Shown in pieces: positions 6,598 to 14,658 of a stretch of 22,436 bases of DNA. Numbering within the stretch: the stretch's first letter is position 1; each line of letters begins with the position of its first letter. The notes under the pieces are model-generated. The model saw only the letters and a program-made list of their open reading frames with translations, was not told where the DNA came from and did no database searches. Source of the stretch: an uncultured Clostridiaceae bacterium (GTDB taxonomy: Bacteria; Bacillota; Clostridia; Clostridiales; Oxobacteraceae); the NCBI GenBank assembly GCA_937900065.1, contig CALCDS010000384.1, forward strand, positions 1 to 22,436, written 5' to 3'. Both the position numbers and the translations under genes were made by a program.

Positions 6598-7620
6598 ATG
6601 GTAGTGCATGACAAGGAACTTATCATTCCGGTTGGATATAAAACCGAACTGGATATCAGAAAAACCCAAGTTGCAATAAAAAAGCTGAAGGATTTTTTCG
6701 AGAGAAGATTATCTGAAGAGCTTAACCTGACCAGGGTATCAGCACCTCTTTTTGTGAGGAAGGATACAGGATTGAATGATAATTTGAATGGAGTTGAAAG
6801 GCCTGTTTCTTTCGATATAAAAGCTGAAGAGGGCGTGGAACTCGAAATAGTGCAATCACTCGCCAAATGGAAGAGGATGGCTTTATACAGATACGGGTTT
6901 AAAAGAGGGGAAGGTCTTTATGCAGATATGAATGCTATACGAAGAGATGAGGATTTGGATAATCTGCATTCGATATATGTTGACCAATGGGACTGGGAAA
7001 AGGTTATAGACAAACAGGATAGAAACGAGGCAACCTTAAAGGAGACTGTAAGGTCGATATATAAGGTGTTCAGGGAAACTGAAAGATATATATCTTCGGA
7101 ATATCCTTATATAGGCAGGACGCTTCCTGATGAAATATTTTTTATTACATCTCAGGAGCTTGAGGATATGTATCCTAAGATAAGCCCAAAGGAGCGGGAA
7201 GATGCCATATGCAAGGACAAAGGTGCTGTCTTTGTGATGCAGATAGGAGGAGCATTAAAATCGGGAGAAAAACACGACGGCCGTGCTCCGGACTATGACG
7301 ATTGGAGCTTAAATGGAGATATACTTTTCTGGTATCCTGTATTGGAAAAAGCATTTGAGCTGTCTTCAATGGGAATAAGGGTGGATGAGGAAACCCTCCT
7401 AAAGCAGCTGAAAATCGCAGGTTGTGAGGAAAGAAAAAATTTTGAATTTCATAAGATGCTGCTTGAAGGTAAATTGCCGTATACGATGGGAGGAGGAATA
7501 GGCCAGTCCAGAATTTGCATGTTCTTTTTAAGAAAGGCCCATATAGGGGAAGTGCAGTCTGGCATATGGAGCGATGATGTTATAGAAAGATGTGAAAAGG
7601 CGAATATAGAGCTTCTGTGA
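6598..7620 (+). CDS. asnA: Aspartate-ammonia ligase (asparagine synthetase A)
   Basis: AsnA makes L-asparagine from L-aspartate, ammonia and ATP, releasing AMP and pyrophosphate; it is related to class II aminoacyl-tRNA synthetases. The 340-residue product matches the family's length. Visible blocks include VSAPLFVRKDTGLNDNLNGVERPV, LAKWKRMALYRY, GLYADMNAIRRDEDLDNLHSIYVDQWDWE, SQELEDMYP, and the class-II-like C-terminal MGGGIGQSRICMFFLRKAHIGEVQ. The ATG follows AAGGAGG at a standard distance. The upstream Asn T-box supports the assignment and indicates induction when charged tRNA-Asn is scarce. Confidence 0.97.
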   Translation: MVVHDKELIIPVGYKTELDIRKTQVAIKKLKDFFERRLSEELNLTRVSAPLFVRKDTGLNDNLNGVERPVSFDIKAEEGVELEIVQSLAKWKRMALYRYGFKRGEGLYADMNAIRRDEDLDNLHSIYVDQWDWEKVIDKQDRNEATLKETVRSIYKVFRETERYISSEYPYIGRTLPDEIFFITSQELEDMYPKISPKEREDAICKDKGAVFVMQIGGALKSGEKHDGRAPDYDDWSLNGDILFWYPVLEKAFELSSMGIRVDEETLLKQLKIAGCEERKNFEFHKMLLEGKLPYTMGGGIGQSRICMFFLRKAHIGEVQSGIWSDDVIERCEKANIELL

Positions 7621-7638
7621 TAATATGGAAATTATGCT

Positions 7639-7667
7639 TTGATAATACGGACAAATCATTGTAAAAT
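7639..7667 (+). promoter_or_regulatory. Sigma-A promoter for speE with inverted repeat around -10
   Basis: TTGATA at 7639-7644 and TAAAAT at 7662-7667 are 17 bases apart. The -10 is bracketed by AATCATTG at 7654-7661 and CAATGATT at 7673-7680, an 8-bp inverted repeat well placed for a repressor. Confidence 0.75.
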
Positions 7668-7700
7668 AGTATCAATGATTGTATTGCAGGAGGGATTTCT

Positions 7701-8534
7701 ATGGAGATGTGGCTAAAGGAAGTGCAGATAGACGGAGCGGCAATGACTTACAAGGTAAACAAGACCATTGTAACAAAAAAGACCAGGTACCAGGACTTAG
7801 CCATAGTAGATACGGACATATTCGGAAAAATGCTGGTACTCGATGGGATAGTTCAGTTAACCGAGAGGGATGAGTTTGTATATCATGAAATGATTGCTCA
7901 TATCCCGCTGTTCACCCATCCAAATCCCAGAAAAGTGCTTGTTGTAGGCGGAGGGGATGGGGGGACCGTAAGAGAGGTACTAAAGCATCCTTCAGTTGAA
8001 AATGTGGTGCTCTGTGAGATTGACGGCGATGTCATAGATGAGTGCAAAAAATATCTGCCACAGGTAAGTTGCGGTCTAAATGATAAAAGATGTACGATAA
8101 TAGTTGGTGACGGCATATCATATGTAAAGGAACATAAAAATGAATATGATGTTGTGATAGTGGATTCTACAGATCCATTCAGTATTGCCGAAGGCCTTTT
8201 CAAAGGGAATTTTTATAGGGATATATATGAATCCCTGACAGATGACGGAATGCTTGTGGCGCAGACGGAATCCCCTTTCTATCTTCCTGATACCGTAAGG
8301 AAGGTTTTTAATGATGTAAAGTCCATATTTCCTATAACAAAGCTTTTTATGGCAGCAATACCGACTTATCCGGGAGGATACTGGAGCTTTACAATAGGAT
8401 CAAAAAAATATGATCCTTCCAATGTAGACATAGATTCAATACCTGAGATAGGAACTAAATATTATACAAGGGAACTGCATAAGGCGTGCTTTGTGCTTCC
8501 GAAATTTATAAGGGATATAATAGGTGAACAATAA
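7701..8534 (+). CDS. speE: Spermidine synthase (polyamine aminopropyltransferase)
   Basis: SpeE transfers the aminopropyl group of decarboxylated S-adenosylmethionine to putrescine, giving spermidine, in the cytoplasm. The 277-residue product has the N-terminal beta domain (residues about 1-60, with FGKMLVLDGIVQLTERDEFVYHEM), the nucleotide-binding VLVVGGGDGGTVREVLKH, LCEIDGDVID, and the catalytic-loop block DVVIVDSTDPFSIAEGLF. YPGGYWSFTIGSK near the C-terminus is also typical. The ATG is preceded by AGGAGGG. No speD or speA/agmatinase lies next to it, so the decarboxylated SAM and putrescine must come from genes elsewhere. Lone Asp in DSTDP is consistent with a true synthase. Confidence 0.96.
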   Translation: MEMWLKEVQIDGAAMTYKVNKTIVTKKTRYQDLAIVDTDIFGKMLVLDGIVQLTERDEFVYHEMIAHIPLFTHPNPRKVLVVGGGDGGTVREVLKHPSVENVVLCEIDGDVIDECKKYLPQVSCGLNDKRCTIIVGDGISYVKEHKNEYDVVIVDSTDPFSIAEGLFKGNFYRDIYESLTDDGMLVAQTESPFYLPDTVRKVFNDVKSIFPITKLFMAAIPTYPGGYWSFTIGSKKYDPSNVDIDSIPEIGTKYYTRELHKACFVLPKFIRDIIGEQ

Positions 8535-8579
8535 AATATTGTCTATTTAAGATAGACTGATATCAATATGGCCGGTACG

Positions 8580-8621
8580 GGTCATATACTGTATTAGGAA
8601 GAGGAGGTGCAGTATATGACC
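8580..8621 (+). promoter_or_regulatory. Perfect hairpin spanning RBS and start codon of the HxH protein gene
   Basis: GGTCATATACTG at 8580-8591 is the exact reverse complement of CAGTATATGACC at 8610-8621. The 18-base loop contains the ribosome binding site GAGGAGG (8601-8607), and the ATG at 8616 is inside the right arm. In RNA this would expose the ribosome binding site while pairing the start codon; in DNA it could be an operator. Confidence 0.65.
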
Positions 8622-8999
8622 GATCGTAAGGCTGCAGTAAGACGAGACACAGAAACTGATGAAAGACTGTCCGTGACATCACGTCATGTACATGATTACA
8701 GCGGGATAACCATGGATTCAGGAGCCGGCGTATCGATTCACAACCACCAGTTTTCAGGGTCCACAGACATTCCAATAATGGTTGGGGATGGGAAACACGT
8801 TCACCGTTATAATAATAATACGACTGTTGACAGAAACCATATCCATGTAATGGAAGGCACAACCGGAGTCAATATAGATATATCCGGAGGAGGCCATATA
8901 CATGTTGCAAAAGGAAGTACCTCGGCCAAAATGGATCATACCCATGATTATGAGCTTTCCACATCGATAGTTATAAAACCTAAACGCAAAAAATATTAG
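8616..8999 (+). CDS. YmaF-family-like protein with six HxH motifs
   Basis: The 127-residue product resembles the YmaF family, whose function is unknown. It carries six His-x-His motifs at residues 24-26, 42-44, 61-63, 75-77, 94-96 and 108-110, mostly in the setting [G/D]HxHxxxG, suggesting a repeated beta unit and possible metal binding or surface display. There is no signal peptide or membrane segment, and the C-terminus is basic (KPKRKKY). The start is ATG 8616, eight bases after GAGGAGG; GTG 8607 overlaps the ribosome binding site. The start lies in a 12-bp perfect hairpin. It follows speE by 81 bases and may read through from it. Confidence 0.85.
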   Translation: MTDRKAAVRRDTETDERLSVTSRHVHDYSGITMDSGAGVSIHNHQFSGSTDIPIMVGDGKHVHRYNNNTTVDRNHIHVMEGTTGVNIDISGGGHIHVAKGSTSAKMDHTHDYELSTSIVIKPKRKKY

Positions 9000-9021
9000 G
9001 GGCACATGATATGTGCTCCAA
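8999..9021 (+). terminator. Weak hairpin after the HxH protein gene
   Basis: GGGGCACAT pairs with ATGTGCTCC around a 3-base loop, with one G-U pair. It is not followed by a T tract, so termination is uncertain. Confidence 0.35.
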
Positions 9022-9071
9022 TTTCTACTGATGTGTTAAAACGAGGTCAAGAAAGCTTCCAGCCTGAAAAT

Positions 9072-9103
9072 GATGCGGCAGATGCCGCTTCGTTATATTA
9101 TGG
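9072..9103. repeat. Short palindrome sharing sequence with the 21.1 kb hairpin
   Basis: GCGGCAGATG and CCGCTTCGTTATA match GCGGTAGATG and CCGCTTCGTTATA in the inverted repeat at 21070-21130. This copy lacks the middle of that element and forms a small GCGGCA/TGCCGC hairpin. Confidence 0.5.
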
Positions 9104-9434
9104 AATTTATCATCTTTTTTACAATTTTTCTTGCGTCCTTGTATGGAATATTGCATTTGAGCAAAAAATCAAGTACCAAAGGATTGTAACATCCTATATA
9201 TTCCAAAGTTTCGCCAAGCCCCGAATTATATTTGGAGCCTATTTTTTTTGCTTTGCGATATCCTTTACCAGTTTGTGCATTATCGTGGGCCGATTTTTCA
9301 TCCGGTTTGTATATTATCCCGGGATATCTATAAATGCAGAGGGGGCAGGGCATAAAGTATACAAAATGGAATCCAGATGGCATGCTTTTGTATTGAAAAG
9401 GATGATGGCTATTGTACAATATAAGGCACCTCAT
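9093..9434 (-). other. Doubtful ORF or gene remnant
   Basis: This minus-strand frame of 113 codons has no ribosome binding site at its ATG, and its first 40 residues look like a chance translation. The last 50 residues (SGLGETLEYIGCYNPLVLDFLL, then CNIPYKDARKIVKKMINSII) look more like real protein, with amphipathic helices. It overlaps the end of the gene at 9409-9723. It could be the tail of a decayed gene or a small gene with an unrecognised start. The whole stretch 9000-9408 otherwise holds nothing I can assign; a plus-strand ORF across it has no ribosome binding site. Confidence 0.2.
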
Positions 9435-9723
9435 CCGAGTTCATGCTTTTTTCAGCCTGGGGTTCGGTCTCAACCACTGCAGTCTTTGGTGGTGTTGGTG
9501 TCTTAAAATCATCTATAGCAGGGCGGTGGTGCTTATGCCTTTTCTTTTTAGGTATGACGGCAGGGCTGTCAAGTCCATTTTCATGCTCATATAGTTCATA
9601 TCTCCCGTGAAACCCATTTCCAAACCCTAGAAGTATTATGGCAAAGGCTGCAATTATAAGCAATTCCCTTAATTTGCCGTCATCTTTTTTGGCTTCTATG
9701 TTAAAATACTTGCTGAGATTCAT
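9409..9723 (-). CDS. Small single-pass membrane protein, unknown function
   Basis: The 104-residue product starts MNLSKYFNIEAKK, has one hydrophobic segment near residues 22-38 (LLIIAAFAIILLGFGNG), then a His- and Lys-rich stretch (KKKRHKHHRP) and a Pro/Thr/Glu-rich tail. I do not recognise the family. The ATG at 9723 (reading leftward) is preceded by GGAG at a usable distance. It is the only minus-strand gene between rnmV and 18 kb and diverges from the Gld-type operon, with about 218 bases between the two starts that hold the operon promoter and a repeat remnant. Confidence 0.6.
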   Translation of the reverse strand: MNLSKYFNIEAKKDDGKLRELLIIAAFAIILLGFGNGFHGRYELYEHENGLDSPAVIPKKKRHKHHRPAIDDFKTPTPPKTAVVETEPQAEKSMNSDEVPYIVQ

Positions 9724-9791
9724 ATAAACCACTCCATATTCAAAATATGTATGTATCCATCTATTACTATATTATGGAGCGGATATTACAG

Positions 9792-9831
9792 CGTTACAGA
9801 ATGTAATACAAACGAACATCTTTATTTAACA
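9792..9831. repeat. MITE-like repeat, copy 5 (degenerate right end)
   Basis: The 3' part AACATCTTTATTTAACA differs from copy 2 by one base, and the 5' part GTTACAGAATG resembles the start of copy 2. The central GCTCAAAATC has drifted. Confidence 0.5.
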
Positions 9832-9845
9832 TTTTAGCCACACAT

Positions 9846-9873
9846 TTGACATAATAGCTATATAAAATATTAT
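9846..9873 (+). promoter_or_regulatory. Sigma-A promoter of the Gld-type ABC operon
   Basis: A perfect TTGACA at 9846-9851 and TATTAT at 9868-9873 are 16 bases apart, about 70 bases upstream of the ATPase gene. Confidence 0.75.
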
Positions 9874-9941
9874 ATTGAATTACTGATTTGCTGTAATAAT
9901 TAGTCTTAACAAGGTTAAATTAGTGTACAGAGGTGATGATT

Positions 9942-10889
9942 TTGATTGAGGTTATTGATGTAACCAAACGTTATGGACGGCATGTCATACTGGATAAGAT
10001 AAACTTTACGGTAGATAAAGGTGAGGTGCTGGGCTTTTTGGGACCCAATGGCGCAGGTAAAAGCACTACCATGAATATCATAACAGGTTATATATCTGCA
10101 ACCGAAGGTCAGGTAAAAGTGGATGGTATAGATATGTTGGAACATCCGGAAAAGGTCAAAAAAAAGATAGGCTATCTTCCGGAAATTCCGCCTCTATATC
10201 CGGAAATGACGGTTGAGGAATATTTGAGATTCGTATGTGATATCAAGAAAGTTTCAGGGCCGAAAAGGGAAGAGAGTCTAAAGCAAGTAATGGATACGGT
10301 AAGGATATCCGATGTAAAAGAAAGGCTGATTAGGAACCTTTCAAAAGGATACAGGCAGAGGATTGGAATAGCACAGGCCATAATAGGCGATCCTGAAGTA
10401 TTGATACTGGATGAGCCCACTGTAGGCCTTGATCCGAATCAGATAATAGAGATAAGGAACCTCATAAAAGAGCTTGGAAAAAGGCACACGATAATACTAA
10501 GCTCTCATATACTTCCTGAAGTCAGTGCCATATGCGGCCGTGTGCTCATAATCAATAAAGGCCAGATCGTTGCGGAAGGCAGTCCTGAGGAACTTTCACA
10601 GCAATTCAACTACAGCAGCAAGATATTGCTTAGGATAAAGGGAGATGGCGAGGAAGCCGTAAAGACGATCCAAGGAATTGAAAATGTCGTATCTGTGGCA
10701 AATCAAGGAGTTAAGGAAGACAATACTGTGGACATACTTGTGGAATCCAAAAAGGGAGTGGATATAAGAGAGCAGCTTTTTAATGCTATGAGCTTTGCAA
10801 ACCTTCCCATTTATATGATGAAACCCATGAACCTTACCCTTGAAGATATATTTGCACAGGTTACAACTCATGAGGAGGTGGAAAAATGA
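9942..10889 (+). CDS. ABC transporter ATP-binding protein (GldA/CcmA type)
   Basis: This is the cytoplasmic ATPase of an ABC-2 type export or membrane-remodelling system. The 315-residue product shows, in order, Walker A GPNGAGKST (about 34-42), a Q-loop region replaced by LPEIPPLYPEMTVEEYL, the signature LSKGYRQRIG, Walker B VLILDEP with the D-loop GLDP, and the switch His in ILSSH. The C-terminal 90 residues are the regulatory extension typical of GldA-like proteins. The likely start is TTG 9942 after AGAGGTGAT; GTG 9933 and ATG 9936 overlap the ribosome binding site. Its stop overlaps the permease start in ATGA. Confidence 0.93.
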   Translation: MIEVIDVTKRYGRHVILDKINFTVDKGEVLGFLGPNGAGKSTTMNIITGYISATEGQVKVDGIDMLEHPEKVKKKIGYLPEIPPLYPEMTVEEYLRFVCDIKKVSGPKREESLKQVMDTVRISDVKERLIRNLSKGYRQRIGIAQAIIGDPEVLILDEPTVGLDPNQIIEIRNLIKELGKRHTIILSSHILPEVSAICGRVLIINKGQIVAEGSPEELSQQFNYSSKILLRIKGDGEEAVKTIQGIENVVSVANQGVKEDNTVDILVESKKGVDIREQLFNAMSFANLPIYMMKPMNLTLEDIFAQVTTHEEVEK

Positions 10890-11749
10890 TTGCGGTATTC
10901 AATAAGGAAATAAGGTCATATTTCACATCTGCCATAGGTTTTATATTTATGGCCGTGTTTTTATTGATATCAGGAATATTTTTCGCTTTTATAAACTTGC
11001 TTCAGGCAAGCTCATATTTTAGTCCGGTACTTGAAAATTGCATATTCGTATTCCTGTTGCTCGTGCCGGTGCTCACAATGAGGACAATAGCTGGAGAGAC
11101 CCATCAGAAGACTGATCAGCTGCTTTTGACATCGCCCCTTAAAGTTTCGGACATAGTGCTTGGCAAATACTTTGCAGCTGTTGCGCTTTTTTTGCTAACG
11201 CTTCTTATAACCTGTATTTATCCTTTGATAATGAGCATGTATGGAAACATAAGTGCCTTGGAGATAATAGGCGATTATTTGGGATTTATACTTATGGGGA
11301 GTTCATTCATATCGATAGGCTTATTTGTTTCATCGATTTCCGGGAATCAGGTAACTTCGGCAGTTGGAACATTTGGAGCGCTGCTTTTTATCTGGCTGAT
11401 CGACTGGGTGCAGCAAGGCCTGCCGACAAGCCTGACCTCAGGCGTGATATTTGCAGGCATATTGGTAATATTGTTGTGCATCATAATATACTATGCCACA
11501 AAAAACATATATGCCGGTACGATTGTTGGCATTGCGGGAGCTGCCGTGATGGCAATCGTTTATTTTACAAAGAAGACTCTTTATGAAGGATTTACTGCTA
11601 AATTTTTAGGATGGTTTTCACTTCTAAAGAGATATGAATCATTTTCAATGGGAATACTCGATGTAAGTTCAATAATATATTACATTACATTTTCAGCAGC
11701 ATTTTTATTTTTAACTGTACGAATGATAGAAAAAAGAAGATGGAGCTAA
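10886..11749 (+). CDS. ABC-2 type permease (GldF-like)
   Basis: The 287-residue integral membrane protein has six predicted helices: residues about 12-35, 50-62, 95-120, 128-155, 162-178 plus 182-200, and a final one near 258-280. The conserved early block VPVLTMRTIAGETHQKTDQLLLTSPLKVSDIVLGKY is the usual cytoplasmic loop after helix 2 of ABC-2 permeases linked to GldG. The ATG overlaps the upstream stop by four bases (ATGA), implying translational coupling with the ATPase. Together they should form a transporter of two permeases and two ATPases; the substrate is unknown. Confidence 0.92.
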   Translation: MIAVFNKEIRSYFTSAIGFIFMAVFLLISGIFFAFINLLQASSYFSPVLENCIFVFLLLVPVLTMRTIAGETHQKTDQLLLTSPLKVSDIVLGKYFAAVALFLLTLLITCIYPLIMSMYGNISALEIIGDYLGFILMGSSFISIGLFVSSISGNQVTSAVGTFGALLFIWLIDWVQQGLPTSLTSGVIFAGILVILLCIIIYYATKNIYAGTIVGIAGAAVMAIVYFTKKTLYEGFTAKFLGWFSLLKRYESFSMGILDVSSIIYYITFSAAFLFLTVRMIEKRRWS

Positions 11750-11763
11750 GGAGGTGCAGTTAG

Positions 11764-13191
11764 ATGAAAAAAATCGATATTAAGAAATCATTCCAGAATA
11801 AAAAGTTTAAATATGGAGGCTATGCAACCCTGACGACTGCTGCTGTCCTTGCAATACTTCTTGTAATAAATCTATTGGCCGGACAGTTGAATTTAAAGTT
11901 TGATCTTACGCAGAACCGTATGTTTTCGCTCTCCAATCAGACTTATAATGTTTTGAACGGATTGAAAGATAATGTGAATATATATGTTTTTGCAGAGTCG
12001 GGGAAAGAGGATCCGACGATAAAAACCATAATAGACAAATACAAGGCAGGATCAAAAAAAATAGTGCTTGAGTATGAGGATCCGGTAAAGTATCCTCAAT
12101 TTGCTAATCAGTTCAGTCAAAATGGCACCGAAGTCAGGGAGGGAAGCATAGTTATAAAATCCGGAAGCAAATTCAAGCTTATAGACCCTTCCGATCTTGT
12201 AAATTACACATATGATCAGACAGGCCAGCCCTCTGCTGATTCGCTCGCAATAGAGCAGAAGGTGACAAGTGCCATAATAAATGTCACCTCAAGCGAGAGT
12301 CCTGTATTGTTTACATTGAAAGGGCACGAGGAGGCTGATCTTCCATCACAGGTCACAAGCCAGCTGGAAAATGAAAATTATACAGTTAAGGATGTCAACC
12401 TTCTTTTAAAGGATGCAAAATTGACCGATGGAGCAGCTCTTCTAGTAAATTCTCCCAAACGTGATATTTCGGCTGATGAGGCAGCCAAGATAAAGGATTT
12501 TCTTTCAAAAGGCGGCCGCGCAATATTTTTGATGGGAATAACCAGCAATGAGCTTCCAAATTTTCAGTCCTTATTAAACAGTTATGGAGTAGGCATAAAA
12601 AAGACGATAGTCGTTGAAGGAGATTCAAGATACAGTACAAATTATCCAATATACCTTGTGCCTGAAATGGGGGCTCAGGAGATAGTAAATCCTCTTAAAT
12701 CGGATAATATGCCTGTGCTCATACCGGGCGCCCAAGCCATTGAGATGCAAAAACTAAAGAAAAGTTCAATCAGCATAGAACCATTGCTTACAACATCCGA
12801 AAATTCATGGGGCAAAGCGAACATAAATTCTCAAACCGTGGAAAAGGAGAATGGGGACTATGCGGGACCGTTTGACATTGCAGTTGCAGTGACCGACAAA
12901 TCCCAGAACAGTTCTGTAAAGGATACTAAACTCGTGGTGGTTTCAAATGGGCTTTTCATAAATTCTCAGTTTGCAGATGCAGGCGGGAATTTGGACTTTC
13001 TGATGAACAGCGTAAATTGGCTGCAGGATAAGACGGATAGGATATCGATTAGGCCAAAGAGTTTGGATACCGGTACTCTCACTATAAATAGTTTTCAGAG
13101 ACTGCTTTTCTCAGGCATTGTTGTGATTATCATACCCGGCTTGATTGCGGTATGGGGAATTACGGTATGGTTGAGGAGGAAGCGTGCATGA
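11764..13191 (+). CDS. GldG-like ABC-associated extracytoplasmic protein
   Basis: The 475-residue product has an N-terminal helix (residues about 20-40), a large extracytoplasmic region and a C-terminal helix (about 445-467) followed by RRKRA, placing both ends inside. After the first helix, FDLTQNRMFSLSNQTYNVLNGLKDNVNIYVF is the hallmark of the GldG/ABC_transp_aux family. Later parts (KIKDFLSKGGRAIFLMG) resemble the glutamine-amidotransferase-like fold used in this family without a visible catalytic Cys. Bacteroidetes GldG serves gliding with GldA and GldF; in Firmicutes the role is not defined. The start follows AAGGAGGTG. Confidence 0.9.
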   Translation: MKKIDIKKSFQNKKFKYGGYATLTTAAVLAILLVINLLAGQLNLKFDLTQNRMFSLSNQTYNVLNGLKDNVNIYVFAESGKEDPTIKTIIDKYKAGSKKIVLEYEDPVKYPQFANQFSQNGTEVREGSIVIKSGSKFKLIDPSDLVNYTYDQTGQPSADSLAIEQKVTSAIINVTSSESPVLFTLKGHEEADLPSQVTSQLENENYTVKDVNLLLKDAKLTDGAALLVNSPKRDISADEAAKIKDFLSKGGRAIFLMGITSNELPNFQSLLNSYGVGIKKTIVVEGDSRYSTNYPIYLVPEMGAQEIVNPLKSDNMPVLIPGAQAIEMQKLKKSSISIEPLLTTSENSWGKANINSQTVEKENGDYAGPFDIAVAVTDKSQNSSVKDTKLVVVSNGLFINSQFADAGGNLDFLMNSVNWLQDKTDRISIRPKSLDTGTLTINSFQRLLFSGIVVIIIPGLIAVWGITVWLRRKRA

Positions 13192-14579
13192 GCAAAGGTA
13201 AGAACCTCATAGTGCTTGCAGCCGTATTCGTGCTGCTTTTGGGAGCTTTTATCTATGTAAAGAATAAGCCGTCAGCGGGAAGCAATACTGAAAGCGAAGC
13301 AAAAAAAATAAAACTTGAAGTATATGATCAAAACAAAATTAAAAAAATGATGATTGCCTCTGAAAAGAACACGCTTGAGCTCGAAAAGGATGGAGATACC
13401 TGGAAGCTTAAACCGGATACAAACATAAAGCTTGACCAGACTAGTGTAGGAAGCATTGCCACAAGTTTTGCAAATCTTTATGCCGACAGGATCGTAGATG
13501 ATAACCCCGGCGACATTGAGCAGTACGGTTTAGGTTCAGGCAAATACACGGCCACGGCGACCTTGGATGATGGGACCCAAAAAACGATTTATATTGGAAA
13601 TGCAGTGCCTGGCGGAAGTGGGTATTATATGATGGTGAAAGGCGATGCTAAACTTTACCTTATCGCTTCATCCGAAGGTGAGCATTTCCGGTATACTGTT
13701 TCAGATATAAGGGATAAAACTATATTTGCAGCTTCTGGGGATTCATTAAATTATATAAAGATAAATTTAAGCGATGGAACTTCAATGGAAATAAAGAAGC
13801 TCCAGGATAGTTCAGCTAAGGCGAGTGACTATTCTGACAGCAGCTGGATTTTGTCAAGACCTTACAGCCGTTCATATAGCATGGACCAAACAGCAATAGA
13901 GGGCATGATAAGCAGCGTGACGGATTTGAAAGCCAGCGGATTTGTCGATGCTAAAGATTATTCCGAGTATGGGCTTGATAAACCATCCCTGGATGTCACG
14001 GTAAATGCCGGGGAAAATGCGCTGCACCTGCTCTTTGGTAAAAAGGCTGATGATTCAAATATATATCTAAAGGTTGATGGGAATGAACAGATTTATAAAG
14101 TAGCTAGTTCTGTATATGATTCATTCAATAAAAAGCCGTTTGATATTGTGAATAAATCACCTTACATTATAAATATTGATGATGTTGACAGCATTACGAT
14201 AGAGGAAAATAACAATAAGTATGTGCTGTCGCTCAGCAGGGTAAAAAAACCTGCTCAAAAAGAAGGAGAAGAAGAGCAAGTTACAACCACATATAGTGTA
14301 AATGGAAAAACCGTGAAAGAGGAAGATTTTAAAAACTTTTACCAATCATTGATAGGCATTACGATAGAGGCTGAAAATGATAAGAAGATAGCATATACGC
14401 CTGATGTTAAAATCATGTTCAAACTTAATAAAGGTGATAAAAAACAAGTGGAAATAGATTATTGCCCGTATAATTCCGACTTTTACAGCGTATTCGAGGA
14501 TGGGAAATCGGATTTCCTGATTTCAAAAGCACAGGTACAAAAAATGCTTAAAGAGCTTAATGATTTGACATCCAAATAA
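13188..14579 (+). CDS. DUF4340-type protein of the Gld-like ABC operon
   Basis: The 463-residue product has an N-terminal membrane helix (LIVLAAVFVLLLGAFIYV) and a large extracytoplasmic part. Three similar units can be seen: each has a strand with K(I/M) or ITIE, a LELEKDGDTWKL- or WILSRPYS-type segment, and a Y.S..AI-type helix followed by an (E/S)YGL(D/G) turn, at about residues 40-120, 185-275 and 320-460. This matches the repeated DUF4340 organisation commonly found with GldG-like genes. It begins at ATG 13188, overlapping the upstream stop by four bases, after GAGGAGGA. Probably a structural partner of the ABC complex; substrate unknown. Confidence 0.88.
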   Translation: MSKGKNLIVLAAVFVLLLGAFIYVKNKPSAGSNTESEAKKIKLEVYDQNKIKKMMIASEKNTLELEKDGDTWKLKPDTNIKLDQTSVGSIATSFANLYADRIVDDNPGDIEQYGLGSGKYTATATLDDGTQKTIYIGNAVPGGSGYYMMVKGDAKLYLIASSEGEHFRYTVSDIRDKTIFAASGDSLNYIKINLSDGTSMEIKKLQDSSAKASDYSDSSWILSRPYSRSYSMDQTAIEGMISSVTDLKASGFVDAKDYSEYGLDKPSLDVTVNAGENALHLLFGKKADDSNIYLKVDGNEQIYKVASSVYDSFNKKPFDIVNKSPYIINIDDVDSITIEENNNKYVLSLSRVKKPAQKEGEEEQVTTTYSVNGKTVKEEDFKNFYQSLIGITIEAENDKKIAYTPDVKIMFKLNKGDKKQVEIDYCPYNSDFYSVFEDGKSDFLISKAQVQKMLKELNDLTSK

Positions 14580-14585
14580 AGAAAT

Positions 14586-14636
14586 AAAGCACTGCATAAC
14601 ATATTTAAAATATATTTTGCAGTGCTTTTATTTTTA
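14586..14636 (+). terminator. Terminator of the Gld-type operon
   Basis: AAAGCACTGCA at 14586-14596 pairs exactly with TGCAGTGCTTT near 14618-14628, with an A+T-only loop, followed by a T-rich tail. Confidence 0.85.
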
Positions 14637-14658
14637 TCATGAAGCAAAGCGAAAACAT

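Noticed and set aside
9006..9506. A 166-codon plus-strand ORF
   Set aside because: No ribosome binding site, an odd Cys/Phe-rich composition, and overlap with a better-supported minus-strand gene at 9409-9723.
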